Assembly (NCBI RefSeq): GCF_018131015.1
Contig: NZ_JAFCJJ010000010.1
Coordinates: forward strand, 1 to 64,000
Source of the DNA: Bradyrhizobium diazoefficiens
GTDB lineage: Bacteria > Pseudomonadota > Alphaproteobacteria > Rhizobiales > Xanthobacteraceae
DNA: 64,000 bases
Direction of reading: 5' to 3'
A program made the translations under genes and the position numbers. The stretch's first letter is position 1. Each line of letters opens with the position of its first letter. Shown here piece by piece: positions 18,746-25,958 of this stretch. The notes under the pieces are model-generated. The model ran no database searches. It worked only from the letters and a program-made list of their open reading frames with translations, and was not told the DNA's origin.

Positions 18746-19180
18746 TCAGGCCGGAAATTCGATCATGGCCTCGCCGGTTGCCACGCGCTCCTGGTCCTGA
18801 TTCCGCACCACCACATCGATGAGGACCCACCGCGCCTTGGCCGTGACCTGCTTGGCCTTGATGATTCCCGAGGGGCGGATGGTGTCGCCGGGCCGCACCG
18901 GCTTGACCCAGCGGGTCTCCAGCCGCCGGTGGATCGCGCCGGCCGGATAGGCCCAGTCGGTCAGCATGCGCGTGATCAGGCCAAAATTGTTCATGCCGTG
19001 CATGATCACGCCACCGAACTGCGTCTTGCCGAAACTGCCCTTCATGTACTCGTCGTCGAGATGCAGCGGGTTGTAATCGAGCGAGGCATCGGAGAATAGG
19101 CGGATGGACTCGCGCGTCACCGCGAAGCTCGCCCCCTCGATCGTGTCGCCGGCATTGAGGTTTTCGAATGTGACGGTCAT
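18746..19180 (-). CDS. MaoC-family (hot-dog) dehydratase
   Basis: A 144-residue hot-dog-fold protein. The hydratase dyad region is visible as SDASLDYNPLHLDDEY (Asp and His, about residues 30-45), followed by FGGVIMHGM, where enoyl-CoA hydratase 2/MaoC proteins bind substrate. It probably adds or removes water on an acyl-CoA. It lies 12 nt downstream of a second hot-dog gene on the same strand; such pairs often form a heteromeric (R)-specific hydratase, which is inferred here. Both are divergent from an amidohydrolase gene across a long palindrome. Confidence 0.85.
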   Translation of the reverse strand: MTVTFENLNAGDTIEGASFAVTRESIRLFSDASLDYNPLHLDDEYMKGSFGKTQFGGVIMHGMNNFGLITRMLTDWAYPAGAIHRRLETRWVKPVRPGDTIRPSGIIKAKQVTAKARWVLIDVVVRNQDQERVATGEAMIEFPA

Positions 19181-19192
19181 CGCACCCCTCCT

Positions 19193-19669
19193 TCAAGCCG
19201 GCCGGATGGTCCAGCCGCGGCCGGAACAGATGACGTCGCCGTTCTGGTTGAAGAAGACGTTGTCGTGCACCACGAACAGCCGCTCGCGCTTGATGAACTT
19301 GTCGAGCGCCCGCGCCTGCAGGGTGATGACGTCCCCGGGGCGCGCCGGGATGTTGTAGCTCCACGACTGCCCCGCATTGACCGTGCCGGGCGATCGCATC
19401 CAGTCGTCGGCCGGAGTGCACGCGAACATCAGCATGATGTGGATCGAAGGCGGCGCGATCAGCCCGCCATAGCGGGTCGCCCTCGCATAGGCCTCGTCGA
19501 AATAGAGCGGATGGGTTTCGCCGACCGATTTGCAGTAGAGCTCGATCGCCTCGCGCGTCAGCGTGTAGGGAATGGTCCTGCGCGGCTCGCCGGGAACGAT
19601 GTCGTCCCACACTTTTCGCGATCCGGCATCCTTCCAGAAATCAGTCTCGAAGGCCTGCGCCGCTGCCAT
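19193..19669 (-). CDS. MaoC N-terminal/FAS1-like dehydratase domain protein
   Basis: A 158-residue protein with the N-terminal MaoC-like dehydratase fold: LTREAIELYCKSVGETHPLYFDEAYA followed by RYGGLIAPPSIHIML, and a C-terminal core strand VFFNQNGDVICSGRGWTIRPA. In paired hydratases this half usually supports folding and substrate binding while the partner (here the 144-residue MaoC protein 12 nt downstream) carries the catalytic dyad. The ATG at 19669 is preferred to 19681 because GGGGGAG lies 2-8 nt upstream. An acyl-CoA pathway is likely; the substrate is unknown. Confidence 0.83.
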   Translation of the reverse strand: MAAAQAFETDFWKDAGSRKVWDDIVPGEPRRTIPYTLTREAIELYCKSVGETHPLYFDEAYARATRYGGLIAPPSIHIMLMFACTPADDWMRSPGTVNAGQSWSYNIPARPGDVITLQARALDKFIKRERLFVVHDNVFFNQNGDVICSGRGWTIRPA

Positions 19670-19741
19670 GCTCCCCCCCACCTTCTTGTTGCCCAGACCA
19701 TAGCGCAGGGTCGGCCATGCACCAAAGCTGCCGCAGGGCGC

Positions 19742-19778
19742 TTGCCAAATTCGTTATATGATATAATCAATTTGGCAA
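19742..19778. promoter_or_regulatory. 37-bp nested dyad operator with embedded TATAAT
   Basis: TTGCCAAAT (19742-19750) and ATTTGGCAA (19770-19778) are perfect inverted arms. Exactly at the centre lies a second palindrome, TTATATGATATAA (19754-19766). Both share the axis at 19760, so 16 of 18 base pairs are symmetric. TATAAT (19762-19767) is embedded. It sits between the divergent MaoC pair and amidohydrolase and is probably an operator for a dimeric repressor; no regulator gene is adjacent. Confidence 0.8.
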
Positions 19779-19796
19779 CCCGTCGGGAGGAAACCC

Positions 19797-20681
19797 ATGC
19801 CGAAGCTGAAGCTGCCCAATATCGACGATGTCGTCGCGATCGACATCCATACCCACGCCGAGGAGCCCTGCGGCACCCATCCCGACGACGGCTATGACGA
19901 CTTCCAGGCGCAGATGGCGGACTATTTCAAGTCGCCGCACAAGCATCCGCCGACCGTGCCGGAGACCGCGGCCTATTACCGCTCCAAGAACATCGCCGCG
20001 GTGATCTTCCCGGTCGATGCCGAGCGCGAGACCGGCTTCCGCCGCTACAAGAACGAAGAGATGCTGGAGATCGCCTCCGACCATCTCGACGTCCTCATTC
20101 CCTTCGTCTCGATCGACCCGCACAAGGGCAAGATCGGGGTGCGCGAGGCGCGCAAGCTGATCGAGGAATACGGCGTGCGCGGCTTCAAATTCCATCCGAC
20201 CATGCAGGGCTTCTATGCCAACGACCGCATGGCCTATCCGCTCTACGAAGAGATCAACAATGGCGGCGCCATCGCGCTGTTCCACACCGGCCAGACCGGC
20301 GTCGGCTCGGGCATGCCCGGCGGCATGGGCATGCGGCTGAAATATTCCAACCCGATGTACATGGACGACGTCGCGGCGGATTTCCCCGACCTCAAGATCA
20401 TCCTCGCCCACCCCTCCTTCCCCTGGCAGGAAGAGGCGCTGTCGGTCGCGACCCACAAGCCGAACGTCTATATCGACCTCTCCGGCTGGTCGCCAAAATA
20501 CTTCCCGCCGATCCTGGTGCGCTACATCAACTCGATCCTGCAGGACAAGATGCTGTTCGGCTCGGACTGGCCGGTGATCACGCCGGACCGCTGGCTGTCG
20601 GATTTTGCCAAGATCGAGATCCGCGACGAGATCCGGCCGAAGGTGCTCAAGGCGAACGCGCGCAAGATCCTAGGAATCTAG
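19797..20681 (+). CDS. Amidohydrolase family protein (ACMSD/amidohydro-2 type)
   Basis: A 294-residue TIM-barrel metal hydrolase. Metal ligands appear as IDIHTHAEEP (H-x-H, about residues 17-19), GFKFHPTMQGF in mid-chain, LAHPSFPW near residue 205 and the late FGSDWPV aspartate. This is the amidohydrolase 2 family, whose members decarboxylate or hydrolyse aromatic-derived or lactone substrates. GGGAGG lies 7 nt before the ATG at 19797. It is divergent from the paired MaoC dehydratases, which suggests one catabolic pathway for the set; the substrate is unknown. A 44-bp stretch of its 3' part (20536-20579) recurs at 21712-21755. Confidence 0.88.
   Translation: MPKLKLPNIDDVVAIDIHTHAEEPCGTHPDDGYDDFQAQMADYFKSPHKHPPTVPETAAYYRSKNIAAVIFPVDAERETGFRRYKNEEMLEIASDHLDVLIPFVSIDPHKGKIGVREARKLIEEYGVRGFKFHPTMQGFYANDRMAYPLYEEINNGGAIALFHTGQTGVGSGMPGGMGMRLKYSNPMYMDDVAADFPDLKIILAHPSFPWQEEALSVATHKPNVYIDLSGWSPKYFPPILVRYINSILQDKMLFGSDWPVITPDRWLSDFAKIEIRDEIRPKVLKANARKILGI
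20536..20579 (+). repeat. 44-bp direct repeat, copy 1 (inside the amidohydrolase gene)
   Basis: The bases encoding LQDKMLFGSDWPVI in the amidohydrolase gene are repeated without mismatch at 21712-21755. The two copies bracket the EF-G-like pseudogene. Confidence 0.95.
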
Positions 20682-20699
20682 GCGTGTCCTCATAAATCG

Positions 20700-20732
20700 G
20701 CGGAGCCGCTTACTCGCTTGCAGCGGCTCCGC
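20700..20732. terminator. Possible terminator hairpin after the amidohydrolase
   Basis: An 11-bp perfect stem, GCGGAGCCGCT (20700-20710) and AGCGGCTCCGC (20722-20732), with an 11-nt loop lies between the amidohydrolase stop and the end of the pseudogene. No T-tract follows on either strand, so termination is uncertain. Confidence 0.4.
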
Positions 20733-20748
20733 AGCGGAAGGGCGATCC

Positions 20749-21700
20749 TCACGCTCGCATCCCGATCGCTGGCCGAAATGGCGGATCGCTCTCGGGCGAT
20801 GGGATCGAAGCGTAATGATCGAAGTGCATCGCGCAGGTCGCCTGCCCCTGGCTCATCAAGCCTAGGCTGGCCGCATAGCCGAACATGGTCATGAGTGGCA
20901 CGATCGCATCGATGGCGACAGCCTCGTCTGCGACGTCCGTGACGTGAACCTGCCCACGCCGCAACCTCAAATCATCGGCAATGGATTCTGCAAATGCTGC
21001 CGCTGTCACCACCTCGACCTTCATGATCGGTTCGAGCAGGACCGATTTCGCCATATGCAGGCCTTCGCGGAAGGCTCTCCTCGTGGCGATCTCGAAGGCG
21101 AGCACCGATGAGTCGACATCGTGATATCTGGCGTCGATCAGCTCGACCCCGACATCGATCACCGGAAAGCCCGCAACGACGCCGCAAGCCAATACATCCT
21201 GCAGACCTTTCTCGACGCCAGGGAGATATTTCCTCGGCAGTGCACCCTCATCGACCTTTGACTCGAAGTGAAAGCCCTTCCCGGGATCGCTCGGTCCGAC
21301 GCCGAGCTTGACGGCAGCAAACTCGCCTTTGGGACCGTAGATCTTCTTGTGAGTGAAAGTCACCTCGGCCCGTGTGGTGGGACGCTCGCGAAATTACGAC
21401 CTGCCACGCGCCGACATTGACGGCGATTCCAGGAGCCCGGACAAGAAGATCGATTTTGCGTTCGAGATGAGTTTCGCTCATTCCCCTCAGTACGGTCTGA
21501 CCCGACCCAGGATCGAGCAACAGGATGAACGGAGCATCCTCGGCGGCAAGCTTGGCAAGCACGGCTACGAGTTTCTCACGCTCCGTCAGAGACGCCGCCT
21601 CGATAGCGACCTCAACCAGCAACGGTTGCCTGATGACATCATCCTGCATCTGGTCGACCTCAAACCTGCGTTCCGGATTGCTTTCTACTCTAGCATCGGT
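20749..21700 (-). pseudogene. Truncated, frameshifted elongation factor G-like pseudogene
   Basis: On the minus strand the sequence encodes EF-G-like domains III, IV and V but not the GTPase domain. Domain III appears first in one frame (EKLVAVLAKLAAEDAPF, GSGQTVLRGMSETHLE, NVGAWQVV; about 21640-21395). A frameshift near 21391-21394 (one extra base relative to the EF-G pattern) moves the rest into another frame: VTFTHKKIYGPKGEFA, the domain IV signature YHDVDSSVLAFE, and LLEPIMKVEV with the domain V sequence MFGYAASLGLMSQGQATCAMHF. The first roughly 400 residues of a normal EF-G are missing. It cannot function as a translation factor. It lies precisely between the two copies of a 44-bp direct repeat. 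Confidence 0.88.
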
Positions 21701-21711
21701 TGATCGACCAT

Positions 21712-21755
21712 TCCTGCAGGACAAGATGCTGTTCGGCTCGGACTGGCCGGTGATC
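21712..21755 (+). repeat. 44-bp direct repeat, copy 2
   Basis: Identical to 20536-20579 from the amidohydrolase gene, but the flanking bases differ at once on both sides, so it is an orphan fragment and not part of a second gene. Confidence 0.95.
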
Positions 21756-21806
21756 GCGAACTACGCACGACGTCCGCCAACAGGCGGACGTCGCCGCGCC
21801 CTGGGA

Positions 21807-22154
21807 TCAGTTCACGCTGGCCAGATAACCCGCCAGAATGGTGCGGCTCTGGCTGAGCGTCTCGATACGTTCGTCGATCAGGCTGACCTGCTGGGCAAGT
21901 ATTCTTCGCAGCTCGTTGCACGGCGTGAAGGCCGGGTCGTTGTTCCGCACGCACGGAAGCAATCGCTGGATCGTGTCGAGCGTCATCCCGGCCGAACCAA
22001 GCATCTTGATGCGCCGTACGGTTTGCTCCTCCTCCGGGCCATAGTCGCGGTAACCGGCGTGGGTCCGCTGCGGCGCGAGCAACCCTTCGCCTTCGTAGTA
22101 TCGAAGCATTCGGACGCTGACCCCCGTCCTCCGGGAGAGTTCGCCAATTTTCAT
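21807..22154 (-). CDS. MerR-family transcriptional regulator
   Basis: A 115-residue regulator. The N-terminal winged helix is typical of MerR (MKIGELSRRTGVSVRMLRYYEGEGLLAPQR split across the first 30 residues), with the second recognition part GYRDYGPEEEQTVRRIKMLGSAGMTLDTI, then a dimerisation helix (LRRILAQQVSLIDERIETL). One Cys near residue 68 and one near 79 are present, but no metal-binding C-terminal motif, so an organic or drug-like effector is more likely than a metal. It is divergent from a quinone-oxidoreductase-like gene whose promoter has the long spacer and central dyad expected of a MerR target. Confidence 0.93.
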   Translation of the reverse strand: MKIGELSRRTGVSVRMLRYYEGEGLLAPQRTHAGYRDYGPEEEQTVRRIKMLGSAGMTLDTIQRLLPCVRNNDPAFTPCNELRRILAQQVSLIDERIETLSQSRTILAGYLASVN

Positions 22155-22165
22155 CTGTGAGCCTC

Positions 22166-22197
22166 TTGACCCTGACAGCACTGTCAGACCGTACAGA
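22166..22197 (+). promoter_or_regulatory. MerR-type promoter/operator
   Basis: TTGACC (22166-22171) and TACAGA (22192-22197) are 20 nt apart (19 if the -10 is read as GTACAG). The over-long spacer carries a perfect dyad, CTGACAG-CA-CTGTCAG (22172-22187). This is the classical layout for MerR activation by DNA untwisting. It faces the oxidoreductase gene at 22236. Confidence 0.8.
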
Positions 22198-22235
22198 CTC
22201 TGCTCATCCAAGTGAATGCCGCTTGAGAGGGAGCA

Positions 22236-23249
22236 ATGATGAAAGCCTACCATTTGAATAGCCATGCCGGGGCCGGCCAGCTCGTGCGAGCCGAAATCAG
22301 CAAACCCGAACCCGCCGAAGGTGAAGTCCGCATCCGGGTCGAAGCGGCAAGCCTGAACTACCGGGACCTTCTGATCCTCGACCGCGCCGGTCAAAACCAG
22401 CTCAACGGCCGCGTGCCGCTCTCCGACGGTGCGGGCGTGGTGGACGCCATCGGCTCCAACGTCGCGAATTGGCACGTCGGAGACCGCGTCGCCGCGTCGT
22501 TCTTTCGCGATTGGATCTCGGGGCCGTTCAAGTCCAGTTATGTTTCGTCGTCCCTGGGCGGCAATACGATGGACGGAATGCTGGCAGAGTATGTCGTGCT
22601 GCCGGCAACGGCGCTCGTCCCCGTACCGCCGCACCTGTCCTCGGTCGAAGCGGCCACCTTGCCCTGTGCCGGCGTCACGGCCTGGCATGGCTTGATCACG
22701 CGCGGCGGGATGGGCAAGGGCGACACGCTGCTGGTCCAGGGAACCGGTGGCGTCGCGCTGTTCGGCCTTCAATTCGCGGCGGCGCTCGGCGCGCGCGCAA
22801 TTGTGATCTCATCCTCGGATGAGAAGCTCGCCCGCGCCACGACATTGGGCGGCTCGATCCTCATCAACTACCGCGACACGCCCGACTGGGACGCCGCAAT
22901 CATGAAGGCCACGGATGGCGAAGGTGCCAGTCACATTCTCGAACTCGGCGGCCCCGGGACCTATGACCGATCGCTGCGATCCGTGGCCTCCAGCGGCAAG
23001 ATCGTCCAGATCGGCGTCCTGACGGGGTTCGGCCCGAAGCCGGATCTTGCCCGGCTGCAATGGGAGAATGCCGACATCATCGGGGTCACGGTCGGATCGG
23101 TCGAACATTTCACGGCGATGAACAGGTTTCTGACCGAACATGCGATCCACCCGATCGTGGATCGAATCTACGGCTTCGAGGAAGTCCGTGAAGCCTATGC
23201 TCACCTGCGGAGCGGCTCGCATTTCGGCAAGGTCGTCGTGAAGCTTTAG
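22236..23249 (+). CDS. Zinc-independent alcohol dehydrogenase/quinone oxidoreductase-like protein
   Basis: A 337-residue medium-chain dehydrogenase/reductase. The GroES-like N-terminal domain contains EAASLNYRDLLILDR and a DGAGVVDAIG segment but no structural-zinc cysteine cluster; the Rossmann domain begins around residue 160 with LLVQGTGGVALFGLQFA and continues to VISSSDEKLARA, which favours NADPH. Relatives reduce quinones or alpha,beta-unsaturated carbonyls. The start is ATG 22236 or the adjacent ATG 22239; GAGAGGGAG lies just upstream. It is probably activated by the divergent MerR protein, which suggests inducible detoxification of reactive electrophiles. Confidence 0.9.
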   Translation: MMKAYHLNSHAGAGQLVRAEISKPEPAEGEVRIRVEAASLNYRDLLILDRAGQNQLNGRVPLSDGAGVVDAIGSNVANWHVGDRVAASFFRDWISGPFKSSYVSSSLGGNTMDGMLAEYVVLPATALVPVPPHLSSVEAATLPCAGVTAWHGLITRGGMGKGDTLLVQGTGGVALFGLQFAAALGARAIVISSSDEKLARATTLGGSILINYRDTPDWDAAIMKATDGEGASHILELGGPGTYDRSLRSVASSGKIVQIGVLTGFGPKPDLARLQWENADIIGVTVGSVEHFTAMNRFLTEHAIHPIVDRIYGFEEVREAYAHLRSGSHFGKVVVKL

Positions 23250-23358
23250 AAGCCAATATCTCATGGGCCGAGGCGCCCAATTCACTTTCCTTTGTTGGAT
23301 CGACATCGCAGCGCCTAGTATAGTCCATGGGCCCGCAACGATCCCGGAGGACCGGCCA

Positions 23359-24099
23359 ATGAGCATCAAAGCCGTCGTCTTCGACGCCTACGGGACGCTC
23401 TACGACATTCAGTCGGTCGCGGAGATCACCGAAGACGCGTTTCCGGGCTACGGCGAGATCATCACGCAGGTCTGGCGGATCAAGCAGATCGAATACACCT
23501 GGTTGCGCTCGCTGATGCGGCGCTACCAGGATTTTGCCGCTGTGACCCGCGACTCCCTCGCCTACACGCTGCGCGTGCTCGGCCTTGCTTATGAGAACGA
23601 GGCCTTTGAGCGCGTCGTCGAAAAGTATCTGCATCTCGACCTCTATCCGGATGCGACGGGCGCGCTTGCCGCGTTGAAGCCGCGAAAACTCGCCATCCTC
23701 TCCAATGGCAGTCCGGACATGCTGAATGCGCTGGTGCGCAACTCCGGCCTCGACGGCCTGCTCGATGCCACCATCAGCGTCGACGCGAAGAAGATCTTCA
23801 AGCCGAGCCCGGAGGCCTATGAGCTGATCGGCGAGGTGCTCGGCACCGCGCCGGACGAGGTGCTGTTCGTCTCCTCCAATCCCTGGGACGTCGCCGGCGC
23901 AAAGGCGTTCGGGCTGAGCGTCGCCTGGATCGAGCGCGTCACGCCCGAAGCGATGGCGATGGCTTGCGTCGAGAACGAACTCGTGGCACCGCTGACGATG
24001 TTCAAGGCGATCCGCACCCAGATGGACGAGCTTGGCTTTGCGCCGGACCACCGCGTCCGCTCGCTCTCCGAGCTGCCCGCCATCGCCGTCCGCCCGTAA
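23359..24099 (+). CDS. Haloacid dehalogenase, type II
   Basis: A 246-residue HAD-superfamily enzyme. Motif I is VFDAYGTLYD with the nucleophile Asp9, motif II is ILSNGSPDML, motif III is the Lys of SVDAKKIFKPSPEAY, and motif IV is SSNPWDVAGAKAFG. These match L-2-haloacid dehalogenases, which hydrolyse short 2-haloalkanoates to D-2-hydroxyacids in the cytosol. GGAGG lies 8 nt before the ATG at 23359. The ORF is followed after 21 nt by the YbaK gene on the same strand, so the two may be cotranscribed. Confidence 0.92.
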   Translation: MSIKAVVFDAYGTLYDIQSVAEITEDAFPGYGEIITQVWRIKQIEYTWLRSLMRRYQDFAAVTRDSLAYTLRVLGLAYENEAFERVVEKYLHLDLYPDATGALAALKPRKLAILSNGSPDMLNALVRNSGLDGLLDATISVDAKKIFKPSPEAYELIGEVLGTAPDEVLFVSSNPWDVAGAKAFGLSVAWIERVTPEAMAMACVENELVAPLTMFKAIRTQMDELGFAPDHRVRSLSELPAIAVRP

Positions 24100-24127
24100 G
24101 ACTGGAATGAGCTGACTGGAATGAGCC
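24100..24127 (+). repeat. 14-bp tandem duplication at the start of the YbaK gene
   Basis: GACTGGAATGAGCT (24100-24113) is followed directly by GACTGGAATGAGCC (24114-24127). The second copy carries the YbaK start codon; the first copy carries an ATG-AGC-TGA two-codon frame at 24107-24115. Confidence 0.95.
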
Positions 24128-24588
24128 TTCAATCCGTTCGCGCCTTCTTCGCCGAGAATGCCCCCGACATCACCGTCATCGAATCCCCGATCAGCTCGGC
24201 GACGGTGCCGCTGGCCGCCGAAGCCTATGGCGTCGAGCCCGGCCGGATCGCCAAGACATTGTCCTTAAGGATCGGCGAGCGCGTGATCCTGATCGTCGCC
24301 GCCGGCACCTCGCGGATGGACAACAAGAAGGTCAAGGCGGCGTTCGGCGGCAAGCCGAAGATGCTCGGGCTGGAAGAGGTCGCCGAGATCACCGGCCACG
24401 AGGTCGGCGGCGTCTGCCCGTTCGGGCTGAAATCGCCGCTGCCGATCTATTGCGACGTCTCGCTGAAGGCATTCGACATCGTGGTGCCGGCCGCCGGCTC
24501 GACCCACAGCGCCGTACGCATCGCGCCCGAGCGTCTGGCCGAGCTCGTCGGCGCCGAGTGGATCGACGTTTGCGAGCACCGGCCTTGA
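24121..24588 (+). CDS. YbaK/EbsC-family aminoacyl-tRNA deacylase
   Basis: A 155-residue single-domain YbaK/ProX-type protein. Family features are the early SSATVPLAAEAYGVEPGRIAKTLSLR, the Lys/Asp-containing DNKKVKAAFGGKPKMLG segment (about residues 67-83), and the late GGVCPFGLKSPLPIYCDVSL stretch. These enzymes hydrolyse mischarged tRNAs (Cys- or Ala-tRNA(Pro), for example) in the cytosol. The ATG at 24121 lies in the second copy of a 14-bp tandem duplication, and the only ribosome-binding-like sequence is a weak TGGA. It follows the dehalogenase gene by 21 nt. Confidence 0.93.
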   Translation: MSLQSVRAFFAENAPDITVIESPISSATVPLAAEAYGVEPGRIAKTLSLRIGERVILIVAAGTSRMDNKKVKAAFGGKPKMLGLEEVAEITGHEVGGVCPFGLKSPLPIYCDVSLKAFDIVVPAAGSTHSAVRIAPERLAELVGAEWIDVCEHRP

Positions 24589-24645
24589 AGCATGGGACGG
24601 CGATGCCTGATGCATTTGCCGTAAAGAGCGGCTACCATATCGTCC

Positions 24646-25473
24646 ATGACCGATGACAAGGTGAAACGACGCCTGACCACCGTGCTGTGCGCTGACGTGC
24701 ACGGCTACTCCCGTCTCATGGAAGCCGACGAGGCGGGAACGCTGGAGACGCTTCGCCGCTATCGCGCCGCCATTGCGGGACTGGTGCAGCGCCACGACGG
24801 ACGAATCGTGAATACCTGGGGCGATGCCGTCATCGCCGAGTTCGCCAGCGTCGTCGAGGCCGTGCAATGCGCGGTCGAGATTCAGCAGGAAATTGCCAGC
24901 CAGGAAATGAATTCGCCTCACCCGAGCCCGATGCGGTTTCGCATCGGCATCAATCTCGGCGACGTGATGGTGGACGGCTCGGACATCTATGGCGACGGGG
25001 TCAACATCGCGGCGCGGCTGCAAGAGCTTGCCGATCCCGGCGGCGTCGTGATCTCCGCCTCCGCCTACGACCAGGTGCACAAGAAGCTATCCCTTGGCTT
25101 CGACTGTCTCGGCCAGCAACCTCTCAAGAACGTTGCGCCCGTGGTCAGCTACCGGGTGACCATGGGCGGCCGAGCCGCTCAGGCCGACCGGAGCCCTCCT
25201 CCCAGAGGGGATGCAACTCCGGTTTGGAAAGATTTGCGAAGTGACAACCGGCACGCGCCGCCTTCCACATGGATGGGCTTCGTCTCGGACTGGTTTGCGA
25301 ACCTGCCCCGCCCGGTCGCGGCGGCGTTGACGATTTCGGGCTTTCTGATTCTGATCAACCTGTTCACCAACACGAACAGGATCTGGTTCCACTGGCCGGT
25401 CGCGGCAATCCTCTTCAGCGTCATCCTGATGAGGGCGCTGCGAAGAAGAGAACGTCGAGCCAGCCGGGATTGA
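24646..25473 (+). CDS. Class III adenylate/guanylate cyclase with C-terminal membrane hairpin
   Basis: A 275-residue protein. Residues 8-170 form a class III nucleotidyl cyclase domain: the first metal Asp in LCADVHGYSRLM, the second in NTWGDAVIAEF, and the RIGINLGDVMVDGSDIYGDGVNIAARL substrate and transition-state region. A basic linker of about 40 residues follows, then two hydrophobic segments (VAAALTISGFLILINLF and FHWPVAAILFSVILM) that should anchor it in the inner membrane with the catalytic part in the cytosol. Membrane spans after the cyclase domain are less usual than before it. It makes cAMP (or possibly cGMP); the input signal is not apparent. It has its own start with no obvious operon partner. 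Confidence 0.92.
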   Translation: MTDDKVKRRLTTVLCADVHGYSRLMEADEAGTLETLRRYRAAIAGLVQRHDGRIVNTWGDAVIAEFASVVEAVQCAVEIQQEIASQEMNSPHPSPMRFRIGINLGDVMVDGSDIYGDGVNIAARLQELADPGGVVISASAYDQVHKKLSLGFDCLGQQPLKNVAPVVSYRVTMGGRAAQADRSPPPRGDATPVWKDLRSDNRHAPPSTWMGFVSDWFANLPRPVAAALTISGFLILINLFTNTNRIWFHWPVAAILFSVILMRALRRRERRASRD

Positions 25474-25515
25474 AGCGGCGCGTTCCTGCGGCCGCAGCCG
25501 CTCCGCACTCATGCT

Positions 25516-25863
25516 TCAGTTGTCGTCGTCATCGTAATAGGGCCGCGCTGGCGCGGCGGGAGGCGGCGGCGCGTTGCTGCGCGGCGATGGCGCGACGCGA
25601 TTGCGCGGAGCCAGCGGCTGCACCTGGTTGTTGGACTGGAACACCGCACGGCAGCCGCTGGAGAGCTGCGGCGTGTTCTGTTGCAGGCAGGCCACGATGC
25701 GGTTCACATCGGGGATCTGATCGCTGCACAGGCGCCACACGTCCGGTGTGCAGGCCATCTGCTGTTCCATGGTTCCGCGATATTCTTCGGCGGAGGCCGC
25801 GCCTTGCACGACAATGCCACCGATCGCGAGCGCCATACCCAGCGCAATCCGCTCTGTTCGCAT
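25516..25863 (-). CDS. Exported cysteine-rich small protein
   Basis: A 115-residue protein with a signal peptide (MRTERIALGMALAIGGIVVQGAASA). The mature part holds a compact four-cysteine motif resembling a Cys-rich (GLG1-type) repeat: ACTPDVWRLCSDQIPD, IVACLQQN and SSGCRAVF, followed by a disordered Pro/Arg-rich tail ending in four Asp and an Asn (DDDDN). The spacing C-x7-C-x10-C-x13-C suggests two disulfides in the periplasm. The function is unknown. It is convergent with the adenylate cyclase gene. Confidence 0.8.
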   Translation of the reverse strand: MRTERIALGMALAIGGIVVQGAASAEEYRGTMEQQMACTPDVWRLCSDQIPDVNRIVACLQQNTPQLSSGCRAVFQSNNQVQPLAPRNRVAPSPRSNAPPPPAAPARPYYDDDDN

Positions 25864-25958
25864 GTCCCGATCCTTCCCGATTTCCTCGGAGTCTGACCAA
25901 TCAATGAGGCGCGAGACGGTTCTGAACCAACAACAAAACGTGACAACGCGGCGGGAAC

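Noticed and set aside
21525..22160. Plus-strand frame of 211 codons containing the second copy of the 44-bp repeat
   Set aside because: Only 14 codons match the amidohydrolase; the rest is antisense to the EF-G remnant and the MerR gene.
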